DNA of 64,000 nt, from positions 3,322,170 through 3,386,169 of the forward strand of contig CP011806.1 of the NCBI GenBank assembly GCA_001664505.1, written 5' to 3'. Shown here in pieces: positions 7,141 to 14,886 of this stretch. The translations under genes and the position numbers were made by a program. The notes beneath the pieces were generated by a model. That model did not search any database and was not told the DNA's origin. It saw only the letters and a program-made list of their open reading frames with translations. This DNA comes from Acidobacteria bacterium Mor1. Lineage in GTDB: Bacteria; Acidobacteriota; Polarisedimenticolia; Polarisedimenticolales; Polarisedimenticolaceae. How positions within the stretch are numbered: the first letter of the stretch is position 1; the number at the start of each line of letters is the position of its first letter.

Positions 7141-8783
7141 CGTGAGCGTTCCTCTTCCCGGTCGACGATCTCCCGGGCCAGGGCCTCGGGGTCGAACCCG
7201 GGCATCGTCTTGCGGACCTCGGTCAACTGATTGCCGCGAACCACCGCTTCCAGATCGACCTGATGCTCGGCATAGGGATTGACCAGCCGCAGGCGGTAGC
7301 GCCCGGCAGGGAGTTCCAGCCGGGCTGGGGTCGCGGCGCCGCTGGGCAGCATCTCGCCGGTTTCGAGGTTCTCGATCCAGTCGATGTTGGCCCAGGGCAT
7401 CACCAATACGCTGAGCTGGCCCTGAGGCGGCGGCGTGGCGGCCACCGGCTCCTTCCGCGGCTCCGGCTTCGGCGCCGGGCGATTCTCGGCGACCAACTCC
7501 GGCTCGACGCGAGGCTCGGTGACTTCGGGCCGGGTCTCCGGGGCGCCTTCGCCGGAAGGTTCATCCGCCGGCGAGGGTGTGGTGTCCTGACCAGCGTTCT
7601 CTTCGGCGGGGTCCGTCGTTGAGTCGGTGCCGAGGGGATCGTTGGTCAGCGTCGGCGTTCCGTCGTTCTGGCTGACCCGCACCGGCTCCGCCGGCGACTC
7701 GGGGGTATCCCGGGACAGCAGGAACACCCCGGCCACCGCGGCGAGCGCAACGGTCGCGCCGGCGACCCACAGCCCACGCTTCGAACCTGCGGGTGCGTGG
7801 CCGTCGGCCTGGGTGATCGCCTCGGCCGGGTTCTGCCCCGCCTGGGTGGTGGAGCTGACACCGGACATCGGAATCTCGACATCCTTGTGCTCGAGAGCAC
7901 CTGCCGAGATCATCTGATCGATACGGTCTTCCAGCTCGACGCCGGCCTTGCCCTTGAGGGTTTCGGCGGCGCGGTCGAGATCGGCGGCCATCTCGCTGGC
8001 TCGCTGGTAGCGGGCCTCGCGACGCTTGTCCAACGCCTTGCGCAACACGTGGGACAGCTCCGGCGGCAGCATCTTCTCGAAGCTCTGCCAACCGGGCGGC
8101 TGCGTATGAAGAATGCGATGCAGGGTCGCGCCCAGATCGTCGGCGGTAAACGGCCGGCGCCGGAACAGCAGCTCGTAGAGGATCACCCCGGCGGAGAAGA
8201 TGTCCGAACGGCCGTCGAGGTTCTTGAGGGCCCGCACCTGTTCCGGCGACATGTAGTCGACGGTGCCGATCAGGAGGCCGGTGCGGGTCTGGTCCGACTG
8301 GGCGATCTTGGCGATGCCGAAGTCGAGGATCTTGATCGTGCCGCTTTCCAGCCGGAACACGTTGGCCGGCTTGATGTCCCGATGGACGATGCCCGCCTTG
8401 TGGGCGTACTCGAGTCCGTCGCAAAAGCGCGCGACGTAGTCGAGCCGCTCCGCGATAGGCGGCAACGTGCCGGACTTGATGATCTGGGAGAGCGTCTTGC
8501 CGACCAGCATCTCCATGGCGATGAAGTGGGTGCCGGCGGCGTGTCCGAGTTCATGGATCGTGACGATGTTCGGGTGGTGCAGCGAGCCTGCCGTGCGCGC
8601 CTCCCGCAGGAAGCGGGTGGTCTCCGCCTTGTCGGCGTCGGGGGCGGCCATGGTCTTGAGGGCCACGTCCCGCTCGAGCTGGGTATCGAAGGCGCGATAG
8701 ACCACGCCCATCGCCCCACGGCCGAGTTCACCGCGCAGCTCGTACTTGCCCAGACGACTGGGTTTGGCACTCCCCTCGGACAT
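7137..8783 (-). CDS. membrane-anchored Ser/Thr protein kinase with C-terminal PEGA-like domain
   Basis: 548 residues. The cytoplasmic kinase domain (about 11-275) is complete: glycine loop GELGRGAMGVVY (18-29), Lys43 in VALKTM, HRDIKPANV (134-142) with the catalytic Asp, DFG at 154-156, and the activation segment ending GTVDYMSPEQ. One membrane helix follows at about 338-357. Beyond it lies a Pro/Glu/Thr-rich stalk (about 360-450) and a terminal domain with LPAGRYRLRLVNP, typical of PEGA domains that bind surface or envelope structures. It phosphorylates Ser/Thr of unknown targets and probably senses the envelope through the outer domain. It heads an operon with the FadL-like barrel and TPR protein, an uncommon pairing. 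A promoter immediately upstream suggests a leaderless transcript. Confidence 0.93.
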   Translation of the reverse strand: MSEGSAKPSRLGKYELRGELGRGAMGVVYRAFDTQLERDVALKTMAAPDADKAETTRFLREARTAGSLHHPNIVTIHELGHAAGTHFIAMEMLVGKTLSQIIKSGTLPPIAERLDYVARFCDGLEYAHKAGIVHRDIKPANVFRLESGTIKILDFGIAKIAQSDQTRTGLLIGTVDYMSPEQVRALKNLDGRSDIFSAGVILYELLFRRRPFTADDLGATLHRILHTQPPGWQSFEKMLPPELSHVLRKALDKRREARYQRASEMAADLDRAAETLKGKAGVELEDRIDQMISAGALEHKDVEIPMSGVSSTTQAGQNPAEAITQADGHAPAGSKRGLWVAGATVALAAVAGVFLLSRDTPESPAEPVRVSQNDGTPTLTNDPLGTDSTTDPAEENAGQDTTPSPADEPSGEGAPETRPEVTEPRVEPELVAENRPAPKPEPRKEPVAATPPPQGQLSVLVMPWANIDWIENLETGEMLPSGAATPARLELPAGRYRLRLVNPYAEHQVDLEAVVRGNQLTEVRKTMPGFDPEALAREIVDREEERSR

Positions 8784-8791
8784 CGGAGCAC

Positions 8792-8820
8792 AAAATTGTG
8801 ACCCCGCCCGGGAGAGTCAA
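8792..8820 (-). promoter_or_regulatory. putative sigma-70-type promoter of the kinase operon
   Basis: On the minus strand TTGACT (8820-8815) is followed after exactly 17 bases by AATTTT (8797-8792). The kinase ATG lies at 8783, only 8 bases beyond the -10 element, so transcription would begin at or next to the start codon, and there is no Shine-Dalgarno sequence. The -10 box overlaps CACAA-AA-TTGTG (8789-8800), a small inverted repeat that could be an operator. Confidence 0.4.
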
Positions 8821-8948
8821 GAAAACCAAGTGCTTGTTTTCCAGGAACTTCCGGGCACCCAGGAATTATCGAATCGGGACTGATCCTTCCGGGGTTCCCC
8901 GGGCGTCTAAGCTTTCGAGGGGCGCACGCCCGCGATTTGGAGGAAGCC

Positions 8949-9644
8949 TTGAAATACCTGATGGGAACGAGCTGCTTGCTGATCCTGGCCTGCCTCGCCG
9001 CCGTGGCGGTCGCCGTGGCCGACGAAGGCTCCCGGGCCGAGGCCCGGGCGTGGAACGTGGTCGAGCGGATGGGCCTCGAGGGCGAGGAAGCCGAGGACGT
9101 GGTCGCCGTGCTGCTGGTCGGCTACGAACGCCAGACCCAGATCGTCGGCAGCTACGTCGACAGCGAGGACCCGCGAGCCGACCGGGAGATGGGCCGCGAG
9201 ATCCGCGAGTCGAACCAGCGCACCCGGGAGTTGCTGGAACCGCTGCTGACCGAGGACCAGCTCGCCGCCTTCGATCAGGCGATGCGCGATCAACAGAATG
9301 AGGCCGCCGGAGTCCGCGCGGTGAAGCGGCTGGAAGAGCGGCTCTCGCTGACCCCCGATCAGGTCACCGAACTGATTCCGATCTTCACCGAGTCCAACGC
9401 CAAACGCCGGGAGTTGATGGACGGCATGCGCAGCTCCTCGGGCGGCGGCCGCCCCGGCATGGGCGCCATGCGCGGCATGCGGGACAAGATGCGGAAACTG
9501 GACGAAGCCCTCGACGAACAACTGAAGACGATCCTCGACGAGGATCAGATGAAGGAGTTCGACGCGTTCCGCGAAGAGCAGCGGGAGCAGATGCGCGGTC
9601 GGATGCGGGGTGGCCGCGGCGGTCGAGGCCCCGGCGGGCGCTAG
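8949..9644 (+). CDS. Spy/CpxP-like exported protein with Arg-Gly-rich tail
   Basis: About 231 residues from TTG at 8949, chosen because GGAGG lies five bases upstream; another TTG at 8937 overlaps that site. The N terminus KYLMGTSCLLILACLAAVAV is a signal peptide. The rest is almost wholly alpha-helical and rich in Glu, Arg and Met, with repeated LTXXQ-like signatures (LLTEDQLAAFDQAM and LSLTPDQVTELIPIF), as in the periplasmic chaperones Spy and CpxP that protect envelope proteins during stress. The last ~20 residues are RMRGGRGGRGPGGR-like, a basic Gly/Arg run unusual for this family. Monocistronic by position, divergent from the kinase operon. Chaperone function is inferred from the motif and composition. 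Confidence 0.7.
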   Translation: MKYLMGTSCLLILACLAAVAVAVADEGSRAEARAWNVVERMGLEGEEAEDVVAVLLVGYERQTQIVGSYVDSEDPRADREMGREIRESNQRTRELLEPLLTEDQLAAFDQAMRDQQNEAAGVRAVKRLEERLSLTPDQVTELIPIFTESNAKRRELMDGMRSSSGGGRPGMGAMRGMRDKMRKLDEALDEQLKTILDEDQMKEFDAFREEQREQMRGRMRGGRGGRGPGGR

Positions 9645-9651
9645 AATCCGG

Positions 9652-10578
9652 CTAGTAGACCTCGTCGTAGTAGAAACGCTTGCCGCTGTGGCCCATCAGC
9701 CACTCGCCGAATCGCCGAACAGGCTCCGTGAGCTCCGGCGACCAACGCTGGACGACGTGGCACCGTCCTCTTTCGAACACCTCGGCAGTCCATACCGCAC
9801 CGTCGAAACCGAGCGATCCGTTGTCGACCTTGTACGGCTCATCCCGGAGCTTGCTCGCACTCTCGGCGAACCAGCTGAGAAAGTTCCCGGCGCGCGCTCG
9901 GTCCCGTTCATCGAGCGCATCCACGAAGTCCATGCGGCTGTGCTCCGCCAGCGCTCCATGGTCGTACCCGGACGCTCCGTCACTCTCCTTGTAGATCACG
10001 ACTCCCTTCGATTCGCCTCCGATCAGTAGTTGGATCGAAACCGGACGATGAAACGTACGGGACCAGATGAAGCGGTAGGAGTGCTCGAAGCCTTGCTCGA
10101 GTTTCGGCTCGCAAAGGGGCGGTTCTTCGAGTGCCTCGAGGATTCGGGGGTGATCGAGGTACTCGGAATCTCGAGGCATGTCGTAGCTGACGAGTTCGAT
10201 GTCACCTCTGGAACCGAGTTCCACATCGAGCACTGCGGTCAAGACACCGGCGTGGAATCCCCTACTCGACCAGGATCCGAACGACGGATGAGAAACGACC
10301 AGGGTGAAGTACCCGGACTGGATGTCTTTGAAGCGAAAATCGCCGTTTCGGTCGGTCACGGCCAAATGCGTTTCCTGCGGCTGTTCCACGAAGGGCTTCA
10401 GGGTCGGATCTGAGTATCGAATCGCATTGACCGCCGCTCCTTCGATCACACTGCCGGAGCCGTTGGTGACAGTGCCGCGAATGATCTCTTCTTCGGAGCT
10501 CGCGGCGACCCCGCAGCCGGCCCAGAGAACCAGAGCGACGAGGCACTGAATCCGACAGCGCTGCGCTCTTGCCCCCAC
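9652..10578 (-). CDS. exported protein with carboxypeptidase-regulatory-like (Ig-fold) domain
   Basis: 308 residues from a GTG three codons after the upstream stop, with GGAG five bases before it; the longer frame to 10791 lies over the neighbouring gene. An N-terminal hydrophobic stretch (QCLVALVLWAGCGVAASS, about 11-28) is a signal peptide. Residues 33-105 show the pattern of a carboxypeptidase-regulatory/CNA-B-like domain: IIRGTVTNGSGSVIEGAAV, then VTDRNGDFRFKDIQSGYFTL. The remaining ~200 residues (many Trp, Glu and Arg, ending GKRFYYDEVY) are not recognised. Its base composition is less GC-biased at third positions than most neighbours. It is immediately downstream of the TonB-like lipoprotein gene, so probably co-expressed. 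Function unknown. Confidence 0.65.
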   Translation of the reverse strand: MGARAQRCRIQCLVALVLWAGCGVAASSEEEIIRGTVTNGSGSVIEGAAVNAIRYSDPTLKPFVEQPQETHLAVTDRNGDFRFKDIQSGYFTLVVSHPSFGSWSSRGFHAGVLTAVLDVELGSRGDIELVSYDMPRDSEYLDHPRILEALEEPPLCEPKLEQGFEHSYRFIWSRTFHRPVSIQLLIGGESKGVVIYKESDGASGYDHGALAEHSRMDFVDALDERDRARAGNFLSWFAESASKLRDEPYKVDNGSLGFDGAVWTAEVFERGRCHVVQRWSPELTEPVRRFGEWLMGHSGKRFYYDEVY

Positions 10579-10580
10579 CG

Positions 10581-11114
10581 TTACTCCACCACTGCCTTGC
10601 CGCCTTCGACGCGGAAGCGGATACGCACGGTGCGGCCCTTGGGGATGTCCTGCTTCTCGACGCGGACCTGGCCGTCGTCGTCGGTGCGGCGGATCCAGCG
10701 AAAGCCGGGTACAAACTCCCAGTCGGCCACAGCGGTGTGAATCGCCTGTTCGAAGGCTTCCTTGTGCTGCTCCGGCGGCGCCGGGTTCCATTCGAGGCGC
10801 ACGACCTTGGCCGTGCCGTCGGTCAGGATGTGGAACAGAAGTTCGGCGGTACAGTCCACCTGGTCGGCCAACGCCGCGGCGGGATACTCCGGCAGTTCCT
10901 GGCGCAGCTTGGTCGGCGCGGCCTGGCTGAGGTAGCGCCCGCCCAGCTTCGGCTTCTCCTGGGGTTCTTCGGTCTCGACGTATTCCATGTCGGTGGTGCC
11001 GACGCCGGGATCGCTCAACTCCTGATGGGTGGCGGCGTGACGATGCTGTGAACAGGCGGGCAGGGTCACGAGGACAAACAGCAGAGTCACGGGCCGGGCG
11101 GTCGCCAGGTACAT
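10581..11114 (-). CDS. lipoprotein with TonB C-terminal-like domain
   Basis: 177 residues. The leader ends with LVTLPACSQ, a lipobox with the lipidation Cys at about residue 21. After a polar linker, residues 60-177 follow the TonB C-terminal pattern: LRQELPEYPAAALADQ, then ELLFHILTDGTAKVVRLEW, FEQAIHTAVADWEFVPG and a final basic strand. In classical TonB this domain is tethered to the inner membrane by a helix and energises outer-membrane receptors; here it is lipid-anchored and ExbB/ExbD are not in the window, so a structural or transducing role is more likely than energy coupling. AGGAGG lies just before the ATG. Confidence 0.72.
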   Translation of the reverse strand: MYLATARPVTLLFVLVTLPACSQHRHAATHQELSDPGVGTTDMEYVETEEPQEKPKLGGRYLSQAAPTKLRQELPEYPAAALADQVDCTAELLFHILTDGTAKVVRLEWNPAPPEQHKEAFEQAIHTAVADWEFVPGFRWIRRTDDDGQVRVEKQDIPKGRTVRIRFRVEGGKAVVE

Positions 11115-11202
11115 GGGCCCCTCCTTCGAAAGACGGACGCTTCGTGATGTTCTGCCGGGTGATACGCAGCGATCGATCCGTGGGTCTAGCCCGCGCGCCT
11201 CG

Positions 11203-12357
11203 TCAGTCTTCGAAGTAGAGGAAACCTCGGTTCACCAGATCCAGCAAGACGCCCCGGGCTTCGCTGCGGTCGATCCACCGCGAGAGGGTCTCGCGCCCCA
11301 GCGGCTCCCGGCCGGTGACCAACTGCGCGAAGCCGGCGTGATCGGCATCGAGTTCGTACTCGGTGCCGCCGACGAACATCCGCGCTCCGCCACGGACTCG
11401 TGGGATGTAGACGAAGTGGGGCACCGCCGAGCGCAGCAAGGGGTCCCCTTCGCCCAGTCGGCCGAGAAGCTCTTCGCCGTCGAAGGGCGGGTCCAGCGGC
11501 GCCGGGGTCTCATGGGGCTTCGGCTCGCTGATGAACGCAGCGAACCAGCGATCGACGTCCCGATCTTCCCGGCCGAAGCGGCGCACTGAGCGGCGGACCC
11601 GCTCAAGCTCGTTGGCCTCGAGGCGGCCCGGGTCCTTCCGGGGTTCCAGGTCCGGATCCTTGTAGCGGGCGGTGGGGTCCAGGGAGCGCATCACGTTCTC
11701 GGCGTAGCCGGCCAGCAGGCCCAGATCGTCGGGAGCCCGGAAGCCGACTGAAAAAGTCATACAGCGATCCACTGCCGTGCCGTGGTGCGCCAGGCCCGGC
11801 GGCAGGTAGAGCATGTCGCCGGGCTCGAGGACCCACTCCTCGTCGGGGGCGAAACGGGCCAGGACCCGGAGCTCGGTGTCCGGCCGCAGCACCTCTTCCT
11901 CGACCGGCTCCCGTTCGACCTGCCAGCGGCGCTGCCCCAGGCCCTGAAGCAGGAACACGTCGTACTGGTCAACGTGAGGTCCGACACTACCGCCCGGAGC
12001 GGCGTAGCTGACCATCACGTCGTCGAGCCGCCAGTTGGGGAAAAAGCGAAACGGTGCGACGAGTTCGGCGACCTCGGGCATCAGCCGGTCGACTCCCTGC
12101 ACCAGGAGCGTCCAATCCCGTTCGGGGAGGCTCGTGAAATCCTCGGCCTCGAAGGGGCCCTCTCGATACTCCCAGGGTTTGTCGGTGCCGTTGCCGCGCA
12201 CCAGGCGCGCTTCGACCTCCTCGCAGGCCAGGCCGGCGAGCTCTTCGGGCGAGAGCGGCGACTGGAGTTCGGGGATCGCCGAACGGATCACCAGGGGGCG
12301 CTTCTGCCAATACTGGTCGAGAAACTCGCGGGGGCTGAGCCCGCCCAGAAGCTGCAT
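11203..12357 (-). CDS. roxA: JmjC-type ribosomal protein uL16 arginine hydroxylase (RoxA/YcfD family)
   Basis: 384 residues, the usual size. The family is an Fe(II)/2-oxoglutarate oxygenase that hydroxylates an arginine of ribosomal protein uL16. Visible: LLGGLSPREFLDQYWQKRPL (N-terminal hallmark), a cupin core with SYAAPGGSVGPHVDQYDVFL carrying the HxD metal pair H128/D130, the distal histidine region LAHHG (191-192) and LPPGLAHHGTAV. The C-terminal part (about 215-384) is the winged-helix/dimerisation region, with VPHFVYIPRVRGGARMFV and ending RGFLYFED. Single-gene unit; downstream gene spacing is 88 bases. Closely matches proteobacterial RoxA architecture. Confidence 0.9.
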   Translation of the reverse strand: MQLLGGLSPREFLDQYWQKRPLVIRSAIPELQSPLSPEELAGLACEEVEARLVRGNGTDKPWEYREGPFEAEDFTSLPERDWTLLVQGVDRLMPEVAELVAPFRFFPNWRLDDVMVSYAAPGGSVGPHVDQYDVFLLQGLGQRRWQVEREPVEEEVLRPDTELRVLARFAPDEEWVLEPGDMLYLPPGLAHHGTAVDRCMTFSVGFRAPDDLGLLAGYAENVMRSLDPTARYKDPDLEPRKDPGRLEANELERVRRSVRRFGREDRDVDRWFAAFISEPKPHETPAPLDPPFDGEELLGRLGEGDPLLRSAVPHFVYIPRVRGGARMFVGGTEYELDADHAGFAQLVTGREPLGRETLSRWIDRSEARGVLLDLVNRGFLYFED

Positions 12358-12539
12358 GGAATGCCTCGTTGTGAAATCCGTGGTGACCCTGCCGCCGACT
12401 CTTCAGCCGGCGGCCGGAAGGTCACTCTAACACCCGGCCGCTCGGGCTTCGAGGGGGGAAACGGGGCGCGGCGGCGGGGATGGGCGGCCGGGCAAAGCCC
12501 CCGTAGCCACAGGGGTTTCGCCGTCGTACACTGCGGCCC

Positions 12540-13280
12540 ATGGGCAGCGACACCATCACTCGAATCGCCATGTGGTCCGGACCACGCAACATCTCCACCG
12601 CGATGCTGCGTTCCTTCGAGAACCGGGCCGACGCCGTGGTCGTCGATGAGCCGCTCTACGCCCACTACCTGACTCAGGTCACCATCGACCACCCGGGGCA
12701 GGACGAGGTCATCGCCCACCACGAAACCGACTGGCACAAGGTGGTGGCGAAGCTGCTGGGGCCGCTGCCTCCGGGCAAACGGGTCTTCTACCAGAAGCAC
12801 ATGGCGCATCACCTGCTACCGGCGATCGACCGCGCCTGGCTCGACCGGGCGGTCAACGTGTTCCTGATTCGCGAACCCGAGGCGATGCTGACCTCGCTGA
12901 TCAAGAAGATCCCCGAACCCGGCGTCGAGGACACCGGCTTGCCCCAGCAGGTCGCGTTGTTCAAGCGGGTGCAGGAGCGGAGCGGCAAGACGCCACCGGT
13001 GCTGGATTCGAAAGACGTGCTGCTCGACCCGCGGAACATGCTGTCGGCGCTGTGCGCCGCCGCGGAGATCCCCTTCGACGAGGCGATGTTGTCCTGGCCG
13101 GCGGGCAAGCGGGACAGCGACGGCATCTGGGCCAAGTACTGGTACGCCGAAGTGGAGAAGTCCACCGGCTTCCAGCCCTATCGCGAGAAGGATGAACGCG
13201 TGCCCGACACGCTACGCGGCGTGCTCGAGGAGTGTCGCGAGCACTACGCCGTGTTGCACGACGCGCGGCTTCAGGTCTGA
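12540..13280 (+). CDS. sulfotransferase-like P-loop protein
   Basis: 246 residues. MWSGPRNISTAMLRSFENR near the N terminus (11-29) matches the 5'-phosphosulfate-binding loop of sulfotransferase-like proteins, and LIREPEAMLTSLIKKI (about 109-124) matches the 3'-phosphate region. DSKDVLLDPRNMLSALCAA follows. Proteins of this type occur on their own and, in plants and some bacteria, fused to a class IV aminotransferase; a class IV aminotransferase gene lies 2.9 kb downstream here (16156-17064). Whether it transfers sulfate or uses another nucleotide donor is not known for this subfamily. It is monocistronic, convergent with the esterase gene. Confidence 0.75.
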   Translation: MGSDTITRIAMWSGPRNISTAMLRSFENRADAVVVDEPLYAHYLTQVTIDHPGQDEVIAHHETDWHKVVAKLLGPLPPGKRVFYQKHMAHHLLPAIDRAWLDRAVNVFLIREPEAMLTSLIKKIPEPGVEDTGLPQQVALFKRVQERSGKTPPVLDSKDVLLDPRNMLSALCAAAEIPFDEAMLSWPAGKRDSDGIWAKYWYAEVEKSTGFQPYREKDERVPDTLRGVLEECREHYAVLHDARLQV

Positions 13281-13341
13281 GCGTCGCGGGCTATCCGGGC
13301 TCGCGCGTCCGGGGGCATTTCATCCAGCGTTCGGCTCCGTT

Positions 13342-14397
13342 TCATTTCGCACCTACCAGCAGCTGCGAGAAGTACGGGAACACCTCGGTGTAGAGCCTTC
13401 CTTTGCGGCCCCACAGCCGGTTGCGGTGATCCCCGTTGTACATCTCGAAGGTGTGTTCGATCCCGTGCTCTTCGAGCACACGGGAGAACTCCATCGAGGT
13501 GATCGGGATGTGGCTGTATTCGTCCTCGAAGGCGGAGTCGAAACGCAGGCCGCGGAGTCGCTTCAACACGTCGACATGGTCGGCGACCATGTAGGACGGA
13601 AACTGCGCCTGCCAGCGGCCGTGACCCGGCTGTGAGGGGACCACCTTTCCCTGCTCGGTCCTGAACGGGAGATCGGTCAGCAGCGCCGATTCGGCGTTGG
13701 GCGAGAGGCACTGTCCGATGGAGACGATCGCCTGCACGTAGAAGTGCGCGCCTCCCAGTTGATCGAGACTCTCGATCTCGCTCAACCCGGCGACGTGGGG
13801 GTTCTCGGCCGAAAGGTCGCCGCCCCAGGCAAGGAGCGACGGATTCAGACCGTAGACCGCCCCGAAGCGGCCCGGGTTGGTCATGGCAACCTTGATCGCC
13901 CCGTGGCCGCCCATCGAGTGCCCGGCGATGCCCCTGGACTCGGCGTTCGCGAGGGTACGGAAGCGGGCGTCGATGAAGTTCGGCAGATCCTCGGCGATGA
14001 AGCGGCTCCAGCCGCCCCGCACCGGCGAGTCGGTGTAGTGACAGACCTTGTCCGAGTCCGGCACCACCAGAATCATCTCCTCGATGTGCCCGGCGGCGAT
14101 CCCGGCGTCCATCAGCGCCTGGACCGTGTCGAAACCGGGGTGGTTCCCGTTCCACGGCTTGGTCCAGGTGGTGTGGGGATCGGTGATCCCGTGAAGCAGG
14201 TAGAGCGTCGGGTAGCGCCGGTCAGGCTGGCTCTCGTAGCTCGGGGGCAGGTAGACCGAGACCGCCCGCTCGGTGGCGATGCCGGCGAGGTTCCCCTCGA
14301 GCGAGGGGCCGGGAACCTCGAGGTCGACGAGGGTTCCGCCGGCTAGGGCCGGGGTGATGAGAGCCGCCACCAAGGCGGCGCACAGGATCGGTTTCAT
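13342..14397 (-). CDS. exported esterase (esterase D / antigen 85 fold)
   Basis: 351 residues from the ATG at 14397; the signal peptide is residues 1-19 (MKPILCAALVAALITPALA). The alpha/beta-hydrolase core shows RYPTLYLLHGITDPHTTW (oxyanion region), the nucleophile elbow GIAGHSMGGHGAIK with the catalytic Ser, and the likely catalytic His in YNGDHRNRLW near the C terminus. The family includes S-formylglutathione hydrolases, feruloyl esterases and siderophore esterases; the periplasmic location argues for hydrolysis of an extracellular ester. The in-frame extension to 14511 has no coding character and is omitted. No close functional neighbour. Confidence 0.85.
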   Translation of the reverse strand: MKPILCAALVAALITPALAGGTLVDLEVPGPSLEGNLAGIATERAVSVYLPPSYESQPDRRYPTLYLLHGITDPHTTWTKPWNGNHPGFDTVQALMDAGIAAGHIEEMILVVPDSDKVCHYTDSPVRGGWSRFIAEDLPNFIDARFRTLANAESRGIAGHSMGGHGAIKVAMTNPGRFGAVYGLNPSLLAWGGDLSAENPHVAGLSEIESLDQLGGAHFYVQAIVSIGQCLSPNAESALLTDLPFRTEQGKVVPSQPGHGRWQAQFPSYMVADHVDVLKRLRGLRFDSAFEDEYSHIPITSMEFSRVLEEHGIEHTFEMYNGDHRNRLWGRKGRLYTEVFPYFSQLLVGAK

Positions 14398-14531
14398 GAG
14401 CAACCTCCGTGAATGTGAGGCGCTAGATTGGGCCGAAATGCTGCCTCTGTCGTCCCAACGGGCGCAAGGAGACGCTTTTCCGCGCAGCAAACTCCACGAT
14501 CCCTGGGACAATAGCCCAGTACTCGAAACCG

Positions 14532-14870
14532 ATGGAGAGCGTCATGGCGTCCGACAGGCTTAGAGGTTGCTCCCTCGCCGTGATTGAAGGCTGCCTCAGG
14601 GCGGCTGCCGACGGACCCTTCTTTGAGGACCGGGAGTTCTCCTTGCTCCACGGAGTCGATCGACAAGAGGTCCGCAGCACGCTGGCCACTTTCAAGTGTG
14701 CCGAACTCGATGAGACCGCCGAACTCGCAATCCACAACTCCATGGGCAACCTGCTCGGATACCCCCACGGAATGGCTGACGAGATCCCAAACTTCGTCCC
14801 CGGCGGGATGAAGGCGATTCAAGAAACCTTCACGATCTGGCTGGACAACGCCCCTTCGCGCGGCAGGTAG
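14532..14870 (+). CDS. small hypothetical protein
   Basis: 112 residues (or 108 from the ATG at 14544). The chain is acidic, soluble and without a signal peptide: EDREFSLLHGVDRQEVRSTL, then NSMGNLLGYPHGMADEIPNF and KAIQETFTIWLD. Reading on this strand is more protein-like than the opposite strand and the base composition is less GC-skewed at third positions than in adjacent genes, which suggests later acquisition. It ends 16 bases before the convergent AraC regulator gene. No family recognised. Confidence 0.55.
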   Translation: MESVMASDRLRGCSLAVIEGCLRAAADGPFFEDREFSLLHGVDRQEVRSTLATFKCAELDETAELAIHNSMGNLLGYPHGMADEIPNFVPGGMKAIQETFTIWLDNAPSRGR

Positions 14871-14886
14871 GAGGGTAGTCCGTGCC

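Noticed and set aside
5644-7230. 528-codon plus-strand frame over the FadL-like and TPR genes
   Set aside because: Typical GC-rich antisense shadow; the minus-strand proteins have signal peptides, motifs and coupled stops and starts.
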